Shown here piece by piece: positions 41,401-53,400 of a stretch of DNA of 64,000 nt. Under the pieces are notes generated by a model. It worked only from the letters and a program-made list of their open reading frames with translations, was not told the origin of the DNA and did no database searches. Source of the DNA: Siphonodentalium dalli. Lineage: Eukaryota; Mollusca; Scaphopoda; Gadilida; Siphonodentaliidae. The stretch lies in contig CP136066.1 in NCBI GenBank assembly GCA_032622095.1, forward strand, positions 55,582,609 to 55,646,608. Direction: 5' to 3'. The position numbers and the translations under genes were made by a program. The stretch's first letter is position 1; each line of letters begins with the position of its first letter.

Positions 41401-44400
41401 GTTAACTCACATGCAGTCACAGTTAACAATCAGAATGCGACTCGAAGGACACAGAAGTGGAAACGGCCTAGTCATTCAAACATATATTTGGGTAAACAAA
41501 CTTACTGGGTCAATTAATTAGGGCAATATAATAGTGCATTATGGGAGAATAAACTCACCCTTGTATACACATCCTTCCTGGTATTATCTAGCCTTGACAC
41601 AGTTTTCTGTACCTGATATTTGGCTATTTGAGGTTTACCCGCCTTGAGAGTAGCAAAGCGGCGCGTCCCACCTCCCGAAATCATCACGTCGTCAATGGGA
41701 ACCTTTTTAACCACTCTCGTATTTATTCTCTGAACAGACCCCCCTGAATCTAACTCTTCACTCCTCATTTTATTCACCAAATAAAACTTTCCTCGATCAA
41801 GGTCCTCATATGTATTTGATGTAGTATCCCTCAGTTTTTTCCTTGAATAAGACTTCCCAGGATCAAGATCTTCATAAGTAGGAGTTCCCTCCCTTTTCCT
41901 CATCTCGATGAATTTTCTTTCCAAAGAATCGTCAACCTTTGCCGAACTCTTGAGTTTTTTTGAAAGGGCCGGTGGGATTTCATCATAGTTATATTTAGTT
42001 TTTACGACCTGGAGAGCAGTTTCATCATCAATAAAGTCCTCCTCATGTGCCTTCCTCTTTTTTGTAACCTTCGCGGAATCCTTCACGCTTTCTGTCTTTT
42101 CTATATCAATGATTGTCTTCTTTTTCTCATCTGTAGATATTCCAGACTCTTTAGTGTTTTTACTTTCCGGCACAGATTTCTCCCTCATGACTATTCTGGA
42201 ATCGTCCACGCTCTTCACAACTTTTCTGGAGACATGTTCTTCTTCTTCTTCGTTGCTTTCTTCTTCAGTTGAATCACGATTATCAACCTCTTCAACCTCA
42301 TATTCTAACGATTTATCATCAGTATCTGAGTCGTCGTCTGCAGATTCTTCACCTTCCTCTACGATTTCCTCACATTGCTGAGAAACATCTGACTTTTCCG
42401 AGGCCACTGATTCATTACCTGAAACATCAACTCTCTCATTAACTGCTGGGGATGATGATGTCTGAGGCAATGCCGTTGGAGGTTGAGGTGGTTTTGGTGC
42501 AGGTTGGGCTGATTTTGGTGGTGGTTGGGCTGGTTTTTGTATGCTCTTTTTCAGTTGCACTGCTCTAGGTTTCAAGACCGGATGTGTTTTAACAGTTTCT
42601 TCAGGTTTTGGCAGACTTAATTTCTTAACTTTGGATGAGCCTTTCTTTGTTTGTCTCAATTCAGATTCCTCGCTTTTATCAACTTCATCATTGAATTCAT
42701 CTACAGAAAAAAAAATAGTTTGTCAGTCAGGGCTCGCACTACCATTTGTCAAATTTGTTCGAATATTGTTATTGTTAAAAATATGATTGATTCAGAAAAA
42801 CAATTGTCTGAGACTCTGAAAGTTACACGAATCTATAGTCTGATTTTCAATTTTCAGCACATAAGTGATAGATCGATCCTCTTTGTCATTGTAGGAAAGT
42901 GTTAACACAAACAAAGATGCAAAACAAAAATACAACCTTTTTTTTCCATCTTGGGTGAAAAATTATACGACTTCAATAAGTTTACACCCTCACCCACCCC
43001 ATAGACATATTAAAGTTTACACCCTCACCGACCTCATAGAAATATTAAGTGCATACATTTATAAGTTTACACCCTCACCCACCCCATAGACATATTAAGT
43101 GTACACCCTCACCCACCCCATAGACATATTAAGTTTACACCCTCACCCACCCCATAGACATATTAAGTTTACTCCCTCACCCACCCCATAGACTTATTAA
43201 GTGCGTACATTTATAAGTATGTTATGTATTTATCAAGCTATTTTGACAACCAGACTGTGACAAAAGCGATAGATTACCATGGTTAATCTGTACACTGAAA
43301 TCACTATAACTAAACGGAGCCACGACCATCTACTTATTCCTTACCTGCGTCAGCTCGTAACATGAGCTCGTCTTCATCCTTAGTAACCACCGTTTCTGCA
43401 GCAGCTTCCGTCTGAGGGGCAGGGGGACTTTTATGCTTTGATTTCTTCTTTGATTTCGACTTGACTTTGTTTTTGTGTTCCTGCTTTGTCTTTGATCCAG
43501 ATTTATGAGCCGGTATCTTTGGGGTGTCGTCCACAGTAGTTGTGCTCTCCTCCTTGTTTGATCCAGATTTATGATCCGACGTGATTGGGGCATCGTCCAC
43601 AGTAGGAGTGGTCTCCTGAGACTCCTCCTTGTTAATAGTTTGCTCCTCCTGTAACAGAGCTGCTTCTGGTGTAGGTGAATCATCTGTAATGAAAATTGGG
43701 ACATAACTTTGAAAATTAAATGGACAAGGCTTGTTCGAATCTCAAAGTTAAGAAAACATAATTTGATTAGAGGAATCTCCAAACACACCTATACGGAAGA
43801 TTTCCGACCAAATTTGTTGATATAGTGCTGAAAATTTGTGTTTTTTACTTGTATTTTTCAATAATATTTTTTCGAGCGGCAGTTAAATTTTTGTCAGCCG
43901 TTGCACATAAATTGCAACTGTAGATCATGGGAAGACAATTTAAAGCTGTTGACGCTCTGAAACGTTTATGGTACTACATAACATAATAAGGATGATTAAA
44001 GACATATTATGGACGTGTTCGGGTGCGTAAAACTGATAAGTTAGTATTCGGGCGCTATGCCAACTGGAGGAATGTAACATTCTACTAACATCACCCAAAA
44101 TCTGAAGCTAAACGACCGTACCACTCCATAGAAAACATCGTCTGAACTATGCTCAATTGTAAATATTTACTACTCGATTCGGGACGCATCTATCTGCGAT
44201 AAACTAACGAAAACGATTTCACCATCGAGAGTCACTGCAATTAATTAATATATAAGAATGACGGTGTGTGTTGTCAATTGGGATATAAATTTGTAAAAAT
44301 TACTACTTTGAACAAGATTATTCTCCAGTTCTGTTTGATCACCCTACCGGAGTGTTTCACATCACTTTAACATGAAGAGAAATCAGTGTGTGGAGCTTTT

Positions 44401-47400
44401 AAATAGTTTTGAGTTAAAATAACGCAATATACCTATTCCGGACATTCTGCTTCCGATTCCAGAATTCGGATAAATACACATAGCTAATATTTTATTGGGA
44501 TCATGTTCAAAGTTGTATGATTTATCACTTCAATAGATTTTTCTGAGACATAATAATGCTCGTAAATAGGTAGTTCCAAGTACATGTATGTATTGACCTA
44601 TTACGATACCAGAAAAATTCATAAGTGAATATTATTAGGTGTGTTTTGGTGCACAAACCCCTATGTGGCTTTAACCCTTTCATGACGGGAGCTGTGCTGG
44701 TGCAGAATTAAAGACCCTGTGCCAGTGCATTCTCAAATATATGCAAGTCTCCCATCGGGAGCCTCGCATATGTAAGAGAATACATTGGCTTACAAGGTCA
44801 AGGTAAAGATTGTTAGGCCAATGTATTCTCTTATATATGCGAGGCTCCCTATGGGAGACTCGCATTATAAGCGAATACATTGGCACTGGATTTCGCAAAA
44901 TTTCAGGAAGCTCCAGTAATTTAAGGGTTAAAGCAAATGAAAGGACACTTTGACACAAATCCCCAACAAATGTACAAACAGAGCATGACTCAATACTCCA
45001 ATACTTATGATGATTGACACAAGAGGTGGCATCTGAGATGCTGTATCTCGTTTTCGGTGGCTTACCGCCGGTGGCTACCACCAATTGGTGTGCATCAGTA
45101 TCGGTAGACTAATTAATAGGTAAAATCGAAAAATGACTAATTAAGGGCCATAACTCCATCAAATTTTATCGGGCCAGGCTGGTTTTCGAACTCGTCCGAA
45201 ATATTCTTGGCAAGTATGTCTATTCCAAATTTTAAACAAATCGGAGGCCGTTTGTTGAAGTTATCGCGCTAACGAGCTAAAAATTCACAAAAAATGACTA
45301 ATTAAGGGCCATAACTCTATCAAATTTTATTGGGCCAGGCTGGTTTTCGAACTCGTCCAGGATATTATTGGAAGACACTTATATACCAAATTTTAGTTGA
45401 ATCGGAAGATGTTTGTTGAAGTTATCGCGCTAACGAGCTAATAATTCGTACAAAATGACTACTTAAGGACCATAACTCTATCAAATTTTATCGGACCGGG
45501 CCGGTTTTCTAACTCGTCCGAGGTATTCCTGGGAGACACCTATATATCAAAATTTCAATCAAATAGGATGATGTTTGTTAAATTATCGCGCTAACGAGCT
45601 GAAAATTGGTGAAAAAATGACTAATTAAGGGCCATAACTCTATCAAATTTTATCGGACCTGGCCGGTTTTCGAACTCGACCGAGATATTCTTGGGAGACA
45701 CCTATATACCAAATTTCAATCAAATCGGATAACGTTTGTTGAAGTTATCGCGCTAACGAGCTGAACATTCGTGAAAAATGATTATTTAAGGGCCATAACT
45801 CTATCAAATTTTATCGGACCAGGCCGGTTTTCGAACTCATCCGAGATATTCTTGGAAGACACCTATATACCAAATTTCAATCAAATCGGATAACGTTTGT
45901 TGAAGTTATCGCGCTAACGAGCTGAAAATTCGTGAAAAATGACTAATTAAGGGCCATAACTCTATCAAATTTTATCGGACCAGGCCCGTTTTCGAACTCT
46001 TCCGAGATATTCTTGGGAGACACCTATACACCAAATTTCAATCAAATCGGATAACGTTTGTTGAAGTTATCGCGCTAACGAGCTGCGGACAAACCCGATT
46101 TTTTGTCTGCAGCTTACGTGCATGGATATGTACTCACACACGCCCGCCCGCCCGCCCACCGTTCCTCATCAAACTATAAGTCGAGTTTTGGAAAAAAAAC
46201 TCGACTAATAAACAACAAGAGATGGACTATCTTCTGCTCCATACCCCTTTGTGGCATGTCGCCTAGTGTGGGCATGTTGTATCTATAACCTATGACTGAT
46301 ATACTCAGATTGATGAACCAAAAAATCAGCATTTTCATATAAACAAAGATGAATAACTATAGAACAAAAAACCTAAACAAAATGATAGAATACGCCATTG
46401 ACTGTCATCATAGTGGTGAACATCCACACCTGTACACTTGAATATTTTTCCATATATACTGCGTTTATGTCTGCATTGTCTTTAATTACTATACTCATTC
46501 TATTATTAATTGGATGTGTCGAACGTAATCCAGGTCCACGTGACGACGGCATGGCTTTCCTTTTGTTAAACCCACAAAGTATAAGGAACAAACTAGATAC
46601 GATATCGGTTGAAATGAACGATTTTGATGTGTGCATGTTCACAGAAACTTGGCTTAGTCCATCTGTTGATAACACGGATATATTTGTTGAAGGTTTTAAC
46701 GACGTTATGAGAAATGATAGAACAGACAGGGTAGGGGGTGGGGTGGCTATTTATGTTAGAGATACCATTGCATTCAAATTTCGTGATGACTTATCTACCC
46801 CCAACCTGGAATCTGTATGGGTTGAGCTCATAAAGCCTCATCATATTCTAGTAGGTTGCTTTTATCGACCACCGAATTCTCTTACTTCTGACTGGGACGA
46901 TATTGAAAAATCGATTGGTGTCGCACGAGATAGTGGTTTAGAGATGATAATAGCAGGAGATTTTAACGAAGATCAGAAACGGAATTTCCATGGACATATT
47001 AATGATATTTGTAGCGCGTGTGGCGTAAAACAGATCATAAAATCACCTACCCATTTCTCTGAGAGTTCGAAAACAACACTAGACCTTTACCTAGTAAGTA
47101 ACCCAAAATCTATCATATCTTGGAAGGTATTAGATCCATTTTATTCGGACATGAAACGATACCATTGTCCGGTTAGAATCGACCTTAATTATTCACACAC
47201 TAGACAGAAAAACTCTCTCAGACTTATTGTGTGGAATTACAACATGGCTGATTTTGAATCGATGAATAATGCATTTTACGATTGGAACCGCTCTGGTGAA
47301 CTCGACTCTTTGAGCACAGACTATTTAGCTGAAGCTGTAACTACCAAAATTATCTCGACGGCAACTTCTTTCATACCACACAAGAGTGCAACTATTCGTA

Positions 47401-50400
47401 AAGGGTGTCCCCCGTGGTTGACATGCAACATCCGCAAATTAATTCGTGAGTGCAGAAGGCTTCATAATAAAGCAAAACGAATTGACTCTCCTCTCGACTG
47501 GGCGAACTATAGGACAAAGCGAAATGAGGTCATATCAGTGATCAGGAAATCAAAAAGAGAACATAATTCCAAATTAGAAAAGAAACTAAATGATAACGCA
47601 TGTGACGCTTCGACGTGGTGGAAAACACTTCAAAGATTATTGTTTTCCCCGAGGGCACAAAGTATCCCGCCGATAACTGATGGAACAAATATATACGTAT
47701 CTCCCCATGACAAAGCAACCTGCTTTAATGACTATTTCTGTAGCATAACATCTGTAAATGATGATGGTGCTACTCTTCCCCCCAGATCTTTTGACACATG
47801 GAGACAAACTCTTTCTGAAATAAAATTAACCGCTGATGATCTGCGAGAGGCCCTCAAATCGGTCAACCCAACGAAAGCTTCAGGGCCAGACCAAGTACAT
47901 CCCAAAGTATTAAAACAGTGTGCTGACTCATTATGTTATCCCCTCACTAATATATTCAACCGCTATATCAACGAATCCTATTACCCTCTAGAATGGAAAC
48001 GGTCAAATGTTGTGCCAATTCATAAAAAAGAAGACAGGAGTAAAATGTCTAACTATAGGCCTGTATCACTGCTCAGCTGTATATCAAAGGTGTTTGAGAA
48101 ATGTATATATAAAACAATTTGGGACTTTTTAACACTTAATGGACTAGTATCAAATTTACAGTCAGGATTTGTCCGTGGTGATTCCACTGTCTTTCAACTC
48201 ACCGATATCTACGATTACATTGCAGACTCATTGGACCAAGGTAAAGAAATAAGATCTGTCTTCTGTGACGTTAGCAAAGCGTTTGATAAAGTATGGCACA
48301 CAGGTTTATTGTACAAACTTGAATGTATTGGTATCACTGATAAATTACTTCACTTGATCGAGAGTTATCTAAGTCAACGCCAACAACGAGTAATAATTGA
48401 CAATGAAAACTCAGATTGGAAACCCGTACAAGCAGGTGTTCCCCAAGGATCTATACTTGGACCTTTACTATTTATAGTTTATATAAACGATATCTCTGAA
48501 AATGTTACTTGTCACATTCGACTTTTTGCTGACGATACATCCATGTTTCTTACTATAGAAGATCCAGACAGAGCAGCAGATCTGATGAATATGGATATCG
48601 CGAGACTAGCTAATTGGGCACATCAGTGGCTTGTTACTTTTAATCCTCAAAAAACTGAATCTCTTCTCATCTCCAGAAAGCGAACACCCATAGCCCACCC
48701 ACCACTTCAGATGTCCAATTCTATTATCACAGAAGTTAGCTCGCATAAGCACTTAGGATTAACATTTGACAATCAAGCGAAATGGGGTGACCACATAGAT
48801 GATATTACTGATAGAGCTTGGAAGAAAATTAATATAATGCGAATGCATAGATTTTCGCTGAATAGAAAAACCCTTCAAAAAAAATATTTTTCTTACATTC
48901 GTCCAATCATAGAATATGCTGCACCAGTATGGGACAATTGTACATGTGAATTGAGCACACAACTTGAAAAAATTCAATTTGAAGCAGCAAGGATTGTTTC
49001 AGGAGCCACGCGTAGCACTAACAATAGCGACCTTCTATCTGAATTTGGGTGGGAAACATTAGCAGAAAGGAGAAAAAAATTTAAACTACATCAGTTTTAT
49101 AAAATGTTTGTTAGATCATCACCATCCTATTTATACAACATGATCAACACTGATACCCCGGGTTCCCAGAGATATAATTTTAGGAGAAACGACTTAAGAC
49201 CTCCGCAAGCTGACAACTCGGCATATATGAACACCTTCCTTCCATCTGCTAGTCGCCTGTGGAATGAGTTAACACCCGAAACTAAAAGCGCAAAGTCTTT
49301 AGAGATATTCAAGTCACGACTAGATATAGAAAAACGGAGAAATTCATTGAAAGTCCAACATTTTGATTATTGTTTAAATCGCGAAACCCAAATATTGCAT
49401 GCCCGTTTAAGACTCAAGTGTAGTAATCTAAATCGTGACCTTCGTGAAAACCATTTACGCGATTGTGACAAATGTGTATGCGGGGATGTAGAAAGCGCTG
49501 AACACTTTCTATTATTCTGTCAAAGATATATGCAACTCAGGTCTGACTCATTCTCAAATATTGACCCGACTTTCTTAACTACCAAGATCTTACTCAAAGG
49601 CATACCATTGCTATCATCTGAAATAAATAATGAAATATTCAGAGCTACGCAATACTTCATTCAAAAAAGCGGTCGTTTCAAACAATACACTAACAATTCA
49701 ACGGCATAGCAACGATAACCCATGGAGTTTACATATTTAGTTTTCATATTTAGTTTCCACATTTATTTTCAAAACAATTCATTTTCAAAATAATTCTTTC
49801 CACAAGTTAGTCTAAAAATATTCATAACAGTGGTACCGACTTTTCTTTCACATACAAGCTCTTTATTTCTATCGCTTCACCTATCTCTGTCTCGTATTCC
49901 TTGTGAATACACCCCTCTCATTATTATCCACATAAGCTTATTTATCATTTCAACACTTATTGTAAACTCGTCTGTACATCATAATATTAATATACCATCA
50001 CTTCTTAAACCTATTGTTTCTCTAACTCGACCACTTGCCATTCGCTCGATCTTTCTTGATTTCTACAATTTTTCTACTTGTCTGAGGAGATAGCTCAACC
50101 AAAGCACATATCTGCTTGCTGCTAAATCCTCTTCCGCTTTTCTATTCTACTCATGTTTCCATCATCTAAATGTTGTTCATCATAAATGTAATATTGGGGC
50201 TAATAAATATTGTTTAAATCAACATCCATACCAAATTTCATTGTGATCCGAGCATTACTGTTCAATTATGGCCTGAATAGACATTGGATGGACCAAAAAG
50301 CCAACATTTCCAGATAAAAACAAAGATGTTAAACTCTAGAATGGAAAATCCAAACAAAACGAATCCTCTATTGAACGTCCTCATAGTAGTGAACATCAAT

Positions 50401-53400
50401 ACCAAATTTCATTGAGATCCAAACACAACTGTTCAAGCTATGACATGAACAGACATCGGACACACCAAAAATAAAACATTTCCAGATAAAAAAAAATGAA
50501 TAACTCTAGAATGGAGAATCCAAACAAAATGATGGAACTCTATATTGAATGTCCTCATAGTAGTGAAGATCCGTAACAAATTTCATTGAGATCCAAGCAC
50601 TACTGTTCAAGTTATGAATCGAACAGACATCTGACGGACGACTAGATGAATGGACGTCTGGACAAACTATTTTAAAAACCATTTTGTGTTATTCCAATTC
50701 CAACAAGGGCTATAACTGAGGTAATAATTTGTCAGACCAACCTGGTATTCGAACTTGACCTGCATTTTCTTGTGATTAAACCACATACCAAGTTTAGAGT
50801 AAATCGAAAACTAAATATTTAAGCAGGGTTTCCATTAATACGACTCAGCGTCCATGGAACGGCCTCATTCCCTTCACCGATGATCTGTTTGAGACATACA
50901 TGCACCTAAAGTCAATAGCAATCTGTGTAAAAAAAAATCCCGTTGCAATGGCAGATCGGGGGTTAAACAGAATACTGGCAAAAAAGGGTGTCAAGTGAGC
51001 ACAGTATGTTACCAGTACAGCGTAACCCTTTGAATTCAAATTAAGCACCAAAACTACAACATTATGTTTGGTGTGCAGTCAAATAATGATGTTATATATG
51101 TATAGAGCATAAAACACATATATGAAAATGTCGGTACCATATTGATAATCTATCGATAATCCCTGCAGTATTACATCACAGCGCACAAATAGTTTTACGA
51201 TTGACATAATATATCCTTTCGGTTTCATTTTTACGGAAGCTACCTGTTGAAATTCTCAGAATAGATGCTTTTTAGTATTTAATTATACCCGTCGGAATGT
51301 TATAAATTTGTAAACATGCACTGTAACTCGTTTTCAGCTTGTTCATTTATTTAGTCTTCAATCAGCCTGTGGTCTCAAGTAGGTAATTTCATGATTAATG
51401 TTCTGGGTACCATGAACAGAATTACTGCACACACAGAAATGATCAACTTGCGTAATATACATAGCTTTGGGTTGCTTCATGAGTATCTCAGTTGCAAGGA
51501 AATGACAACTTTCCAGTGACAAATACTAATATTTTCTCCCGGCGGGACGAACCATGGTTGCCCTGTTGCGTTATGTGTTTCCCCAATATGGACTCATTTA
51601 TTCCCCCCTGGCGGAAACCCTGACTAAAAATATTGTCATGGAAAACAAAATGAATTTTCAGAATATTTTTCAATGCTTTGACCTTTTCCAATGTTTATTG
51701 TCAAGTTTTTATTAAACATTTGTATCTTATTGGACTAATTTTACTTGTATTGGTAATTCCACTGTAACAGTCATGTTTACATAAAACTGGTTTTGACATA
51801 TGATATCTCATTAACTGAAAGTGAATAATAATGAAAATAAGAACAAGGTTAATCCCACATCGATGGCCTTTAGTCCCTTCAATATTACTTTGATTATATA
51901 CACTGTACAGTGGCTTACCTGCTGTAATATTCTGTAGTTTTGTTAACAAATTAATCAACCTGAAAAAAACAAGAAAAGGGATTTAGTTTAACCCGTTCTC
52001 GGTGGGAGTTGCGCTGGTGCAGCATTAAAGATCATGTGCCAGGTATTCTCTTATATATGCAAGTCTCCAATAGGGAGCACAGACACAGGGTTTTCGCAAA
52101 ATTTAGAAAGCTCCAGTCATGGAAGGGTTAAAGACTATAGATACTTAAATAATAGAGCAGAAAGCAGTGTTCATGCTGGACCGAAAAATCTTTTGGCCAA
52201 TTTTGATTTTTTTTTTACCAAAAAACTCGTTGGCCAAATTAAATCATCATTTTCTGGTCCACAATAAAGGAATATTTATTTTTTATTTAACATCTAACAT
52301 TCTATATAATTATGTCAATATCTTCAAATACCGAGTCCCGTTTCTTTAATCCCACTATTGTTACTTGACAATATACCACTACTCACCATTCAGCCTTATA
52401 ACAGAGAAAGGATTCATTAGTGTTAGTCCTCATTACTGAATTATTACATTGTTTGATATAGTGCACTGCCATGAGCACCTTTTGTTAAGCTGTATCATCT
52501 AATCAATTAGCAGATTATCATACTATAAATGTTATTCTCATGTTGTTCCAGTTACAAAATCAATTTGTTTTTTTTTAAACTAGATTTCTGATTTTGAAGT
52601 TAAAAAAACTTTTGGCCAAATGACATTTTGTTTTACCATTTTTGAAAAACAATTTGGCCTATGTCAGCATGAACCCTGGCAGTAAGTAGGATCTATAACA
52701 TGCCTTGAAAAATGGGAACACAAAATTATTTACTGAAAAGTAACTGCTTAACCCTTTCAGTGCCAAGGGCCGATCTCATGGGCCCTAATTTACGGTCTAT
52801 AAAATCGGCCATAAATTTTGTTTTTGTTTTTTTTGGGGTAAGCTTAAGCATGGTATAGCGAATTTAAAAACTGGATGAAACCTTAGGGGCATGTTATAAC
52901 TCAAAACTATTACCAAGTATTCATAGTAATAATTTTGATGCCCATGAAAAACGTAAGATTCCCTGGCACTAAACCTACAAAATAAGTCTGGCACTGAAAG
53001 AGTTAAAGAATATAAGAAAAAATTATTAAAAGTGTAAAAAATAATAACAAATGAAGAAAAATTGTTAGGCCAATGCATTCTCTTATATATGCGAGGCGAC
53101 CTATGGTCGACTCGCATATATAAGAGAATGCATTGGCACAGGGTATATGGGTTGATACAAAACTCGGACTTGGAAGTTGGCACTGGAAGGGTTAAAGAAA
53201 TGAAGATTAAAATATTTCATTTTACCATACTTAGTTCATAAATAATGAAGACTTATTGATAGTATTGACAAAACATTCCTCTGTAGAAAAAAAAAAATTT
53301 GATAATGTAAACATTTTTCACCTGAGCACATTTTACCTAAAACCCAGTCTTATTAAAACCAGACCTAATTTTCATTACTTTCAACTTAGGTCTTGGGACA

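Noticed and set aside
42045-42905. Plus-strand frames of 75-90 codons
   Set aside because: Antisense shadows of exon 6, or intron DNA next to it.
46398-46466. Upstream ATG giving a 1103-residue retrotransposon protein
   Set aside because: The first codons lie in the host repeat and target duplication, before the element's start at 46431.
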